Assembly: GCA_028875055.1 (NCBI GenBank)
Contig: JAPPGG010000060.1
Location: 1-50,903 of the forward strand
DNA from: Chloroflexota bacterium
GTDB lineage: Bacteria > Chloroflexota > Dehalococcoidia > Lucifugimonadales > UBA3495
Direction: 5' to 3'
DNA length: 50,903 nt
Positions 1 to 8,724 of this stretch are shown here, piece after piece. The notes under the pieces are model-generated. The model did no database searches and was not told where the DNA came from. It worked only from the letters and a program-made list of their open reading frames with translations. The position numbers were made by a program, and so were the translations under genes. Position 1 is the first letter of the stretch; every line of letters begins with the position of its first letter.

Positions 1-95
1 GATATCTGCCCCTATCCAGTTGCTCTACCAAAATCTTGACGGACACCCGCCTGACTGGAGACAGTCACTTTATAAATACAGCCTCTGGTAAAATC

Positions 96-126
96 TTGAG
101 CGTAGTTTTGTCATCCAATGTATATT
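96..126 (+). promoter_or_regulatory. weak candidate promoter for the ABC transporter operon
   Basis: TTGAGC at 96-101 and TATATT at 121-126 resemble sigma70 -35 and -10 boxes, but the 19-bp spacing is long. An imperfect dyad, CCAAT/ATTGG, spans 115-129. The first gene starts at 235. This is suggestive only. Confidence 0.25.
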
Positions 127-234
127 GGATTCTGGATGCAAGCCGGATCGCAGAGATGGGCAATTCAGCCTTCTCGCCTCTCACATACACTTGGCGGCTG
201 CTGAAGTATGGCATTGCCGCGAAAGGGAAGGTTC

Positions 235-945
235 ATGACAGACGATTTGCGGGATTCCGTTGTCCACGCCAGGGAAGTGCACAAGAGCTATGGTTCGGGG
301 GAGCTGCAGGTTCACGTTTTAAGGGGGGTGAGCCTGGAGGTAAAGCGGGGAGAGATGGTGGCCATTATGGGCCCCAGCGGCGGCGGCAAGACCACCCTTC
401 TGAACTGTATGTCCGGCCTGGACGATATAGATGCGGGCACAATCACCATTGGCGGGGCTGACCTGTCGGAGATGAGCGACACGGCGAAGACCCGCTTCAG
501 GGCGACCCGGATGGGGTATATTTTCCAGTCTTTCAACCTGCTGCCGGTGCTTACCGCCCTGGAAAACGTGGAAATGCCCCTGCTGGTGTCCGGCTTTCCG
601 GAAAAGGAGTCGCGGGAGAAGGCGCTTGAAGCGTTGTCGCTGGTCGGCCTCTCCCACCGGGCCGGCCATTATCCGTCAGAGATGTCCGGCGGCCAGCAGC
701 AGCGGGTGACCATTGCCAGGGCCCTGGTCAACCGGCCGGAAATTGTGTGGGCGGATGAACCTACGGGCAACCTGGACAGCGAGACTGCCGACGAGGTGAT
801 GGAACTCCTCATCAGGCTGAACAAGGAACTGGACGAGACCTTTGTCATAGTCACCCACTCGGATGCGGTGGCGGAAATGTCGCACCGCACTGTCCGAATG
901 CGGGACGGCCTGATTGCGGACGACGGCACAGGCAAGGCGGTGTAG
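235..945 (+). CDS. ABC transporter ATP-binding protein (MacB/LolD type)
   Basis: This 236-residue protein is a cytoplasmic ATPase that drives a partner FtsX-type permease. It shows Walker A GPSGGGKTT at residues 46-54, the ABC signature MSGGQQQR, Walker B ending WADEPTGNLD and the H-loop in VIVTHSD. Size and motifs match the MacB/LolD family, which powers export or extraction of lipoproteins, peptides or lipids. The ATG at 235 is chosen because AAGGGAAGG lies just upstream; an upstream in-frame ATG at 208 lacks a good ribosome site. The permease gene begins 6 bp after the stop, so the two form one operon. The substrate cannot be told from the sequence. Confidence 0.95.
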   Translation: MTDDLRDSVVHAREVHKSYGSGELQVHVLRGVSLEVKRGEMVAIMGPSGGGKTTLLNCMSGLDDIDAGTITIGGADLSEMSDTAKTRFRATRMGYIFQSFNLLPVLTALENVEMPLLVSGFPEKESREKALEALSLVGLSHRAGHYPSEMSGGQQQRVTIARALVNRPEIVWADEPTGNLDSETADEVMELLIRLNKELDETFVIVTHSDAVAEMSHRTVRMRDGLIADDGTGKAV

Positions 946-951
946 GTTCGT

Positions 952-3900
952 ATGGATGAGCTTTTCGGGGCGCCCATCGCCAATGTTGCCGCCGTTCTGG
1001 CGGTCCTATTCGGGATTGCCTTCTCCTTCCTGGTCTTCATCAGGATTCGGAACCCCATCCTGGTCCGCATGGCCTTTCGCAATGTGTTCCGGAGGCCGGG
1101 GCAGAGCATGCTGATTCTGGCGGGCCTGATGCTGGCGACGGCGATTATTTCCAGCGCCTTCACCATTGGAGACTCGGTTACCTACAGCATCAAGATTACT
1201 GCCGCAGAGGTTTTCCGGTCCATGGACCAGGTACTGCAGGTGGATGAGGACGCGGCGGTATGGGAGGGCCGCTCCCTGCCCAGCGGCTTTTCCCAGTCGG
1301 TATTCGCGGAACTGGCCCCCGCGCTGGACGCGGACGAGGATATCGACGGCGTTCTGCCCGCGCTGGTTGAAAGGATAGCCACGATCAATCCAGCCAGCCA
1401 GCGGTTTGAGTCTTCCGCCCTGCTGGCGGGCCTGGACCCGGAACGGGCCAGGGCCTTTGACGAACTGGTGGACACCAGCGGCGCACCCGTTGATATCGCG
1501 GGTCTTGAAGATTACGAGGTCTATATCACCAGTGACGGGGCGGAAGCATTGGAGGTGCAGCCAGGGGGCAGCATAAACATTGCCCTGGGGCCGGGTCCGC
1601 TGGTCCCCGTCACCGTTCGGGGAGTGGCGGACGGCGCTTATGTGCCCAGGCAGGGCGCGGACGTCATTTTGATGGCAGACCTGGCGGCCGTACAGGAATT
1701 ACTGGGCCGGCCTGGGGAGCTGTCGTCCGTCCTGGTTTCCAACCGGGGCGACGTTTTCGGCGGCGTGGAACTGACCGATGCCGTGGTTTCCCGCTACGAG
1801 GACCATCCGGTAGTCGTTGCCAACGGCCTGGAGATGGACCCGGTCAAGCAGGTTGCCATCGCGCGGGCCAACGAAGTGGGCGGGATTTTTGTATCGCTGT
1901 TTACCACCTTTGGGCTCTTTTCCATCGGGGTGGGCCTGCTGCTGATATTCCTCATATTTTCCATGCTTGCCGCCGAGCGGAAGAGCGAGATGGGAATGGC
2001 CCGGGCCGTGGGCATGCAGCGGCAGCACCTGGTGCGGATGTTCATGGTGGAAGGGGCCATCTACGGCATAGGCTCAGCGGTCATCGGGGCGGTCATTGGA
2101 GTGGGGCTGGGCCTGGCCCTGGTGGAAGCCGTTTCCGCAGTGATCAGCGAGGCGGTGGAAAGCTTCACCTTCACTCCCCGGGTGCAGCCGGTGAGCCTTG
2201 TTTCCGCGTTCCTGGCGGGAGGCGTGCTTACCTTTGTCACCGTGGCGTTTTCTTCCTGGCGCATCAGCCGGCTGAACATTGTACGGGCAATTCGAGATCT
2301 TCCCGAACCACAGCTGGAACGGGGGCGCCGAGGTCCGTTGATCCGGGCCATCGTGATGACGGCCATTGGCGTGGGAGCCACCCTGGCCGCATTCAACGCG
2401 GCCCACCTGCCCTTCTTTGGGCTGGGCCTCTCCCTCACGGCCATTGGCCTTGCCATGGTTGCCCGGGCGTTCAGGGTATCGCAGAGGACTGCGTTCACGG
2501 TGGTGGGACTTTTCCTGGTCATTTACTGGCTGATACCCCACAGTGTTTTGAAGGCCTGGAAAGAGGACTTTACGGAGGATATGTCCGGGTTCTTCATCCT
2601 GGGAGTTTTCCTGGTAACGGGCGCGGTGCTGGTAACCGTCAACAACGCCCCCATAGTGCTGGGCCTGGCCAGCAATACCGTTGGCCGAATCCGGCGGTAC
2701 GCCCCGGTGGTGAAATCGGCGGTGTCCTATCCTCTCCAGAACCGCTTCAGGACCGGGATGTCGCTGGCCATGTTCGCCATCGTCATATTTTCCGTCACCG
2801 TCATGGCCACCTTTGTAGATGTCTTTTCCAATCTGCTGGACAACCAGGAGCGGATGGGAGGCGGCTACGAGGTAGTGGGGTTCGTGCGGTCGGACCTGAA
2901 CCCCATAGGCGACTTGAGAGCGGCCGTGGAAGCCAACCCGGACCTGGCTTTCGTGGAGCGTGTCAACGGGTCACCTTCGGTGGGTACCTTCCGGACCATT
3001 TCGCTGGCGGATGCCAGGCTGGCCGCCGATTCCTCCGGCGGGTATGCCGATACCACCCTGACCGGGATAGGCGACGATTTTGTCGAGTCCAACAGATACG
3101 ACATTGCCCTGTCTCTTCCTCAATACACGGGGGAAGAGGGCGTGGACCGCGTGGGCGTATGGGAGGCGGTAAGGACGAACCCGGGGTTTGCCGTGGTGAA
3201 CTCTACCATTGTCCCCCAGCGTAACAATCCCGCATTTGCCCTGACGTCGGACCAGTTCACGCTGGCGGGGGTGGAGGACCTGTACATTGAAAACGAGACG
3301 ATGGAACCGGTGGAAATAGCTGTTCGCGACCTGGAGAGCGGGAACACCATAGACATTACGGTTATAGGGGTGCTGGATACGCTGGCTTCCATCGGGCCCG
3401 TCCCCGTGGGGTTCTACGTATCCCCGGAGACCATCGGCCGTGAAGTGAATGCCACCCAGCTGTTCTTCAATATCGAGGAGGGCGCCGCCGACGGAACGGG
3501 CGCCATCGAGTCGGCCTTCTTCCGGAATGGAGTGGAGACCCTGAACCTGAAGGAGTCAATTGCCGAGGCGCAGGCGTCCCAGCAGGCCCTGTTCAACCTG
3601 CTCATCGGGTTCATGGCGCTGGGCCTGTTCGTGGGGATAGCCGCCCTGGGGGTTATCAGCGCCCGGGCCGTGGTGGAACGGCGTCATGCCATCGGCGTGC
3701 TGCGGGCCATCGGCTTTTCCCGGGGAATGGTCCAGCTGAGCTTTATCGCCGAGGCTTCTTTCATATCTATCCTGGGTATTGGCCTGGGGCTGGTACTGGG
3801 CCTGATTTCCTCGGTGGAGCTGATAGACGAGCTGCGGGTGGACGAGCCTGAAGTGGCGTTCGTGCTGCCGTGGGGCAAGGTGATATTGATCTCGCTGGCG

Positions 3901-3987
3901 GCGTATTTCTTTTCAATTCTGACTACCATTCTGCCGGCCCGTCAGGCGGCCGCCATTGCCCCGGCGGAGGCGCTGCGGTATGAGTAG
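952..3987 (+). CDS. FtsX-like ABC transporter permease
   Basis: This 1011-residue membrane protein is the permease partner of the upstream ATPase. A first hydrophobic helix lies at about residues 10-30, followed by a second helix and a large extracytoplasmic domain. A bundle of helices near residues 305-440 contains the FtsX-type stretch 'SMLAAERKSEMGMARAVGM'. A central group of helices and a second extracytoplasmic domain follow. A C-terminal FtsX domain, from about residue 880, contains 'ARAVVERRHAIGVLRAIGF'. The duplicated FtsX arrangement matches long permeases common in Gram-positive bacteria and Chloroflexota. These usually act on lipids, lipoproteins or peptides; the cargo here is unknown. 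The start codon is 6 bp after the ATPase stop. Confidence 0.93.
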   Translation: MDELFGAPIANVAAVLAVLFGIAFSFLVFIRIRNPILVRMAFRNVFRRPGQSMLILAGLMLATAIISSAFTIGDSVTYSIKITAAEVFRSMDQVLQVDEDAAVWEGRSLPSGFSQSVFAELAPALDADEDIDGVLPALVERIATINPASQRFESSALLAGLDPERARAFDELVDTSGAPVDIAGLEDYEVYITSDGAEALEVQPGGSINIALGPGPLVPVTVRGVADGAYVPRQGADVILMADLAAVQELLGRPGELSSVLVSNRGDVFGGVELTDAVVSRYEDHPVVVANGLEMDPVKQVAIARANEVGGIFVSLFTTFGLFSIGVGLLLIFLIFSMLAAERKSEMGMARAVGMQRQHLVRMFMVEGAIYGIGSAVIGAVIGVGLGLALVEAVSAVISEAVESFTFTPRVQPVSLVSAFLAGGVLTFVTVAFSSWRISRLNIVRAIRDLPEPQLERGRRGPLIRAIVMTAIGVGATLAAFNAAHLPFFGLGLSLTAIGLAMVARAFRVSQRTAFTVVGLFLVIYWLIPHSVLKAWKEDFTEDMSGFFILGVFLVTGAVLVTVNNAPIVLGLASNTVGRIRRYAPVVKSAVSYPLQNRFRTGMSLAMFAIVIFSVTVMATFVDVFSNLLDNQERMGGGYEVVGFVRSDLNPIGDLRAAVEANPDLAFVERVNGSPSVGTFRTISLADARLAADSSGGYADTTLTGIGDDFVESNRYDIALSLPQYTGEEGVDRVGVWEAVRTNPGFAVVNSTIVPQRNNPAFALTSDQFTLAGVEDLYIENETMEPVEIAVRDLESGNTIDITVIGVLDTLASIGPVPVGFYVSPETIGREVNATQLFFNIEEGAADGTGAIESAFFRNGVETLNLKESIAEAQASQQALFNLLIGFMALGLFVGIAALGVISARAVVERRHAIGVLRAIGFSRGMVQLSFIAEASFISILGIGLGLVLGLISSVELIDELRVDEPEVAFVLPWGKVILISLAAYFFSILTTILPARQAAAIAPAEALRYE

Positions 3988-4037
3988 CGGCAGTCAGCGC
4001 TATTCAAAGCAACGAGCCCGGGGATGGCTCCAGGGTC

Positions 4038-4161
4038 TGTCGTCAAATTGAAGGTAGAAGTATCCCAGCGTCCCTTTCCGTCGTTCCCGCGAAGGCGGGA
4101 ACCTCGCTGGCTGAAGTCAGGATTCCTGCTTTTGCAGGAATGACGGGGCAAATTGACGACA
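4038..4161. repeat. 124-bp MITE-like element, copy 1
   Basis: Left end TGTCGTCAAATTG (4038-4050) and right end CAAATTGACGACA (4149-4161) form 13-bp terminal inverted repeats with one mismatch. A perfect internal hairpin GTTCCCGC-GAAG-GCGGGAAC lies at 4083-4102. A second copy of exactly the same length lies inverted at 8297-8420. It carries no coding capacity. No target duplication is obvious at the ends. Confidence 0.7.
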
Positions 4162-4174
4162 CGCCCAGGACGCT

Positions 4175-4576
4175 TCACCCTGCCTCAGGATGCAGGAATT
4201 CGCACTCTGCGCCCCTGGCGGCAATGAGCCTCAGGTCCAGGGTTGCCAGGGGGCATTCCAGGGCCTCGGCCAGGGCAACATACCAGGCATCGTAGCTGGT
4301 GAAGTTGCCACGCAGTTCCCATATCCGATGGGCAAATGGAGCGAAGGAAAACAGGTCCAGGTTGAGGCGTTGCAGGTCGCCATAAGCGAGGGTAGCTTCC
4401 GCGGCGGAGAGCCTGCCCGACAGTTCCAGCCGGCGCAAAACGTTGCACACCTCGGCCGGCAGCATTTCCGGACCGGCCAGACTCTCCCGGGCAATCAAAG
4501 ACGTTGCCCAGCGGCCATCGGGACCGGAGTCAACCAGCGCGGCCACCAGCGCCGAGGCGTCTATGACCACGGTCAC
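4175..4576 (-). CDS. PIN-domain ribonuclease toxin (VapC/FitB family)
   Basis: This 133-residue protein fits the PIN-domain toxin family, Mg-dependent ribonucleases that cleave RNA when freed from their antitoxin. The expected acidic residues are present: D6 in VVIDAS, E42 in PAEVCNVL, D96 in SYDAWYVALAE and D114 in ATLDLRL. Its start overlaps the end of the antitoxin gene by 4 bases, typical of translationally coupled toxin-antitoxin pairs. The gene ends just beyond the right end of the MITE-like element, so the pair may lie in a mobile or rearranged spot. The cellular RNA target is unknown. Confidence 0.88.
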   Translation of the reverse strand: MTVVIDASALVAALVDSGPDGRWATSLIARESLAGPEMLPAEVCNVLRRLELSGRLSAAEATLAYGDLQRLNLDLFSFAPFAHRIWELRGNFTSYDAWYVALAEALECPLATLDLRLIAARGAECEFLHPEAG

Positions 4577-4809
4577 TTGCGGTCCCGGTCTCTGGCCTCA
4601 AGAATCTCAGTTGCCGGTACCCGGGTCCCATAGGCGGCCTTGCGTTCCTGCACCCGCTCCAGCCACATTTCAACCGAGGGCTTGGAGGCAAGGCGCTCCA
4701 GTTCACCCTTCAGGTATTCCTGCATTGACTGATGCCGTAGCGCCGCCCGGGCGGCCAGCTCATCCCGAACTTCCTCGGGAACTCCCCGTATCGTTATCTG
4801 CACTGCCAT
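4573..4809 (-). CDS. ribbon-helix-helix antitoxin (FitA/VapB type)
   Basis: This protein of about 78 residues begins MAVQITIRGVPEEVRDELAA, the usual N-terminal beta strand and helix of FitA-like ribbon-helix-helix antitoxins. These bind their own promoter and neutralise the PIN toxin. The C-terminal half is charged and probably wraps the toxin. Its end overlaps the toxin start by 4 bases. The start at 4809 is chosen from family similarity; an ATG five codons upstream at 4824 is equally possible because neither has a clear ribosome-binding site. Family practice suggests autoregulation of the pair, but I see no distinct operator. Confidence 0.82.
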   Translation of the reverse strand: MAVQITIRGVPEEVRDELAARAALRHQSMQEYLKGELERLASKPSVEMWLERVQERKAAYGTRVPATEILEARDRDRK

Positions 4810-5043
4810 GCAATTATTATGCAAGCATTGCCATCAATCTGCAATCAGTCCGATGAGGCCAATGAGGTTAGTTTCCGATCAGGGTGGTCTGCCGGGGGAA
4901 CGAGGCAGACCAGTGGGCCTGCTCCCACCGGGCTTCCGGCCAACCCCGCAATAGGAAAGGCTGCCGCAGGCAACACAGAGCCGAGAGCCTTGCCGGCGGA
5001 GCAGGAACGTTGTGCCGCCCGAGCGGTTCTTTCGGGAGAGCTG

Positions 5044-6183
5044 TTAATAGATGCCGGGAAGAATCCGGTACTTAACCCGGCTGCGGTACTCGTTCCACTT
5101 TTCCTCGCCGTACTTTTCGGCGCAGTTGGCTTCGTCCACCCGCTGCCGCCAGGTGAACAGGGAAGTGATGAAGACAAAGTAGGTCCAGGCCCAGGGGTTG
5201 GCAAAATAGCCGAAGACCAGCCCGATGGAGAAGGACAAGAAGCCCTCGCCCAGGTAGTTGAAGTGGCGGGCAGCTCCCCACAGGCCGCTGCAGAGAATCT
5301 TGCGCTCGCCGGCCTCGATGTATCTGGGCTCCATAAACCCCAGGAACTTCCGTTCGGGCCACCGCTTGAAGGTGTATTTCTGCATATTGGCGCCCCGGGA
5401 AATTCCCCAGCCGGTGAGGAAGAGGGCAGCCGCGCCGATGAGCCAGACATACGTCCACGCCGTGGAGAACCCGGGATTGGGGTAGGCGGCCATGCCCCAC
5501 AGGGGCAGGATGTAGATCCACCCGTAAATAACCAGCCCGCCCCATATCAGCTTGAAGCCCAGGTGTTCGTGGATCAGGTCGTAGGTATATAGCTGGACTC
5601 GTTCGAAGATGAAGTAGTCCACCACGTAGAAGGTGAGGAAAGCCGCGTAGAGGAAAACGCCGGGATTAAAGTCGGCGCCAAACCTGTCGTAGTGATAAGC
5701 GGCCCCGGAAAGGGCGTTGAGGGACAGCATAGTCCCGCCGACCACGTACAGGTACATCTTCACGTCGAAGCGCCCTTTAAGGAAGGGCAGTTCCAGGGCC
5801 CGTCCGTCCCAAAAGGCCACAAAGGGGTTCCTGATTCTCCCCGGAGGCTGGCTGAGCAAAGCGTACAGGGAGAATATGAGGCAAAAGACCGTCCCGCCGG
5901 CAATGGCGTACATGGCGGACCGGTAGAACCAGTCCCGGGGCATTCCCGTCAGTTCGAAGGCCCACACCGCCAGGGCGATGATATAGACCAGGAGGCCGTT
6001 CAGGCGGTAGCTGCGCGGCTCGCCCGTTTCCGGATTGACCACATACCCGGTGACCCGCCGGGCCGGCAGGATGATCTGGGCCAGGAAGAAGGCGACGAAT
6101 ATCGCCAGGGGAGTGAAAAAGCCGGCTATTGCTTCCGTGCCGGAAAGCTGGAAAAGGTGACTGATGCCAAGCCATTCAATCAT
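5044..6183 (-). CDS. ERG4/ERG24 sterol-reductase-family membrane protein
   Basis: This 379-residue protein is largely hydrophobic, with about nine or ten membrane segments. The C-terminal part carries the family hallmarks: GLWGAARHFNYLGE, then an Asn/Cys-containing segment, and the ending KYG..W.EY...VKYRILPGIY. Members of this family include eukaryotic C14 and C7 sterol reductases and bacterial relatives; they reduce ring double bonds with NADPH. No sterol-synthesis gene lies nearby, so the substrate may be another isoprenoid or steroid taken up from outside. A related alternative is a DUF1295 or isoprenylcysteine-methyltransferase-like enzyme, which shares the C-terminal fold. The start ATG at 6183 follows a GGGGGTGAAG-like ribosome site. 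It appears monocistronic. Confidence 0.85.
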   Translation of the reverse strand: MIEWLGISHLFQLSGTEAIAGFFTPLAIFVAFFLAQIILPARRVTGYVVNPETGEPRSYRLNGLLVYIIALAVWAFELTGMPRDWFYRSAMYAIAGGTVFCLIFSLYALLSQPPGRIRNPFVAFWDGRALELPFLKGRFDVKMYLYVVGGTMLSLNALSGAAYHYDRFGADFNPGVFLYAAFLTFYVVDYFIFERVQLYTYDLIHEHLGFKLIWGGLVIYGWIYILPLWGMAAYPNPGFSTAWTYVWLIGAAALFLTGWGISRGANMQKYTFKRWPERKFLGFMEPRYIEAGERKILCSGLWGAARHFNYLGEGFLSFSIGLVFGYFANPWAWTYFVFITSLFTWRQRVDEANCAEKYGEEKWNEYRSRVKYRILPGIY

Positions 6184-6756
6184 GAGTCTTCACCCCCCTT
6201 GCTGATTTCCCATCAATTATGGATACACGCGCCAAAGCGGTCAATTGCGCCGGAAATTTGCCAGTAAGGGGAGCGCCAGGTACGGTTAGTGAGCGGTTGA
6301 AGGAGAAGAACGCTATTTCAGGTTGAAGGAGAATGAAGAAACCTTCACCTTTGTCCGCTACAGGGCAATGGCCGGCGTCCGGCGGATGCGGCGGGACGCC
6401 TCAGACCGGCGCGGCAGCCTGGGCGCCACCGCCCCGGCGCAGCAGGGAGCTGTAATTGCGTCCGATTCGGGTGGTTGGCTGGTGGATCGGCAGCATAAGC
6501 CCGGGGCAGGTACCGTCAGCTAACCGCCCCTGCCGGTAACGCGAATGCCTGGAAGGGTACACTCCTGGCGACAATCTCCCGATCCCCTGGTCGGGAAGAG
6601 TTGGCCCGCAAACCTGGCAGTTTTCCCCGCCGCCAGCGGTGACATGGACCCTTTGTTTGGGTTAAATTGGTGGCGCACAGGTGGGTCAGTATCAAGTAAC
6701 CATTCCGCTGTTCCGGGTCAGTCGCTGGGCCGGGGCCGGAATTGCAGGAGGAGATC
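6184..6756. other. 573-bp intergenic region
   Basis: This region separates two divergent genes. I see no convincing gene. GGTTGAAGGAGAA occurs twice, at 6295-6307 and 6321-6333, as a 13-bp direct repeat with a period of 26 bases. The short open frames here lack ribosome sites or recognisable domains. Promoters for both flanking genes should lie here, but none stands out. Confidence 0.4.
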
Positions 6757-8094
6757 ATGCCAGAGACGATCCGGGATGAGTACATCAGGAAAAACCCCCG
6801 CTCGGCAGAACTTTATCCCAGGTTCAGGGAGCTTTTTCCCTCGGGCGGCGCCGGCCATGACGGCTATGTAGCCGCGCCCTTTCCCATCACCATTGAACGC
6901 GGGCAGGGACCCCGCAAGTGGGACGTGGACGGCAACGAGTACATTGACTACGGTCTGGGCTCCGCGTCGTTGCTGCTGGGGCACGCCCACCCCGAGGTGG
7001 TGGAAGCGCTGACCCGGGCCGCGCCCATCGGGTCCCACTTTGGCGCGCCGGTGGAGTCCATGCTGGAATGGGGAGAGAGGGTCTGCAACCTGATCCCCTG
7101 CGCCGACAAGGTGCGGTTTGTCGCGTCGGGCGCCGAGTCCACCATGCTGGCCATGCGCATCGCCCGGGCCTACACGGGCAAGGAGAAGATAATCCGGTGG
7201 GAGTCCCACTACCACGGGTGGCACGACTACGTTATGCCCGGCAACCTGCCTCCCTTCGATTCTCCGGCTTCCCTGGGCATACCCCAGGGAGCGGTGGACT
7301 CGGTTATGGTCCTGCCGCCGGACCTGAATGTGCTGGAGGACGCCCTGGCCAGCAACAGCGATATTGCCGGGGTGATAACCGAGGGTTCCGGCGCCTCCTA
7401 CGGCACGGTGCCCCGGCAGGAAGGTTTCGTGGAAGGCGTGAGGGAACTGACCCGCAAGTACGGCGTGGTCATGATCCTGGACGAGGTGATCACCGGCTTC
7501 CGGTGGAGCCCGGGTGGACTGCAGGAATGGCTGGGCATTGAACCGGACCTGTGTACCCTGGCCAAGATCCTGACCGGCGGTCTTCCCGGCGGCGCGGTGG
7601 CCGGACGGGAGGAGGTGATGCAGGTGATGGTGCAGACGGGCGACCGGCAGCATGACCGCTACCAGCGGGTACTGCACGGCGGCACCTTCAACGCCAACCC
7701 CTATTGTGCCGCCACGGGCAACGCAGCCCTGCGCATCGCCGCCACCGGCGAAATGCAGGCCCAGGCGGACCGCATGGCTGAACGGCTGCGGGTTGGCCTG
7801 CGCCGGATAATTGACCGTCACGAGATAGCCGCTACCGTGTACGGGGAGTCGTCCACCTTCCACCTCTATTTTGGCGGGCGCTCCATCGAGGGGCTGGACG
7901 CCAACACCCTCAAGAACGCGCCTCCCGACGTGCAGACCGCCTTCCGGCAGGCCCTGCAGGTACGGGGTGTGGACCTGATGTCCCGCACCAGCGGCGTCCT
8001 GTCCGGCGTCCACACCGAGGCCGACATTGACGCCAGCCTGGAAGCCTTCGACGGCGCCTTCAGGGCCATGATTGACGAGGGGATTGTGGGCTAG
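6757..8094 (+). CDS. class III aminotransferase (glutamate-1-semialdehyde aminomutase-like)
   Basis: This 445-residue PLP-dependent enzyme resembles glutamate-1-semialdehyde 2,1-aminomutase and related class III aminotransferases. It has the substrate and cofactor-binding stretch SGAESTMLAMRIARAYTGK, the sequence ESHYHGWHDYV, the Asp that contacts the pyridine nitrogen in ILDEVITGFRW, and the Schiff-base Lys in TLAKILTGGLPGG. The ATG at 6757 is preceded by a strong AGGAGGAG. No tetrapyrrole gene is nearby, so it may be a catabolic or secondary aminotransferase rather than the haem-pathway HemL. A strong hairpin follows at 8217-8238. Confidence 0.9.
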   Translation: MPETIRDEYIRKNPRSAELYPRFRELFPSGGAGHDGYVAAPFPITIERGQGPRKWDVDGNEYIDYGLGSASLLLGHAHPEVVEALTRAAPIGSHFGAPVESMLEWGERVCNLIPCADKVRFVASGAESTMLAMRIARAYTGKEKIIRWESHYHGWHDYVMPGNLPPFDSPASLGIPQGAVDSVMVLPPDLNVLEDALASNSDIAGVITEGSGASYGTVPRQEGFVEGVRELTRKYGVVMILDEVITGFRWSPGGLQEWLGIEPDLCTLAKILTGGLPGGAVAGREEVMQVMVQTGDRQHDRYQRVLHGGTFNANPYCAATGNAALRIAATGEMQAQADRMAERLRVGLRRIIDRHEIAATVYGESSTFHLYFGGRSIEGLDANTLKNAPPDVQTAFRQALQVRGVDLMSRTSGVLSGVHTEADIDASLEAFDGAFRAMIDEGIVG

Positions 8095-8216
8095 CGGGAA
8101 CAGGTCGGTACCGTTGGTTTTAGGCCCTTCTGCGTGGACGGCGCGGCGGCGAAGAGACTCGACCGTGCGGGGCGCGTCCAGTGTTAGTCCGGGACGCGAC
8201 GGCAAGGCCAGGGGAA

Positions 8217-8240
8217 GGGGCGGCTCACCGGCCGCCCCTT
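8217..8240 (+). terminator. terminator-like hairpin after the aminotransferase gene
   Basis: The stem GGGGCGGC (8217-8224) pairs with GCCGCCCC (8231-8238) around a 6-base loop. Only two T residues follow, so intrinsic termination would be weak. It lies about 120 bp beyond the stop at 8094. Confidence 0.5.
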
Positions 8241-8296
8241 GCGGCAACACCGTCGCCGGACAGGTAATGCTATCTGGACGGTGGGGTTGTAGGTGG

Positions 8297-8420
8297 TGTC
8301 GCCAAATTGGCTCCTCATGCTTGAAACAGGGGGAATCTTGGCTACAGCCGGCGAGGTTCCCGCCTTCGCGGGAACGACGAAATGGTAGGCTGAGAAACTT
8401 CAATTTTCAATTTGACGACA
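8297..8420. repeat. 124-bp MITE-like element, copy 2 (inverted)
   Basis: The ends are TGTCGCCAAATTG (8297-8309) and CAATTTGACGACA (8408-8420), a 13-bp inverted pair with one mismatch. The internal hairpin is GTTCCCGC-CTTC-GCGGGAAC (8356-8375). Read on the minus strand, its order of landmarks (terminal repeat, hairpin, CCTCGC-GGCTG motif, terminal repeat) matches the copy at 4038-4161, which has the same length. Confidence 0.7.
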
Positions 8421-8724
8421 ACCCCTAATAGATCAACCAGATTGTATTGATGGGTTGGGGATAAACCGTCGTTCCCGCGCAGGCGGGAACCTCGACGCAA
8501 CTTGTAAGATCAGGTTCCCACAGGAATGGCGATAGACAGGCGCCATCCATCATTTCAAAGCAGTTTGACCACTAATATGCCAATGAATGTAATGTCGAGC
8601 CCTCCGGCGATCGCGTTTTACCCCAGTCAAGGCCTTTGCCGGCGACTGCCGTCCCCCGTAGCGGTGCGACCGGCCTGACCCATAACCGGCAACTGCGCTC
8701 CACATTCCAGAAAGGTGTCTGATT

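Larger units (their letters stand above)
8095..8724. other. 630-bp intergenic region with hairpins and repeats
   Basis: No gene is supported here. The region holds a GC-rich terminator-like hairpin (8217-8238), the second 124-bp MITE-like copy (8297-8420) and another copy of the hairpin core, GTTCCCGC/GCGGGAAC, at 8471-8490. The remaining sequence up to 8708 shows nothing I can name. A ribosome site for the next gene lies at about 8709-8716. Confidence 0.5.

Noticed and set aside
13-40. Possible tRNA fragment on the minus strand (TTGGTAGAGCAACTGG resembles a D-arm)
   Set aside because: There is no matching GCTC for the D-stem, and no acceptor or T-arm can be formed within the window; similar-looking sequence is not enough.
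36-461. A 141-residue open frame at the left edge
   Set aside because: It overlaps the ABC ATPase gene in another frame and becomes Gly/Arg-rich within the overlap; no ribosome site.
6323-6523. A 66-residue open frame in the 6.2-6.7 kb gap
   Set aside because: No ribosome site of its own that is not part of the 13-bp direct repeat, and no recognisable composition or domain.
6718-8403. A 561-residue open frame opposite the aminotransferase gene
   Set aside because: It is a shadow of the GC-rich coding strand: its protein has no domain and the plus-strand gene has a clear family, ribosome site and active site.
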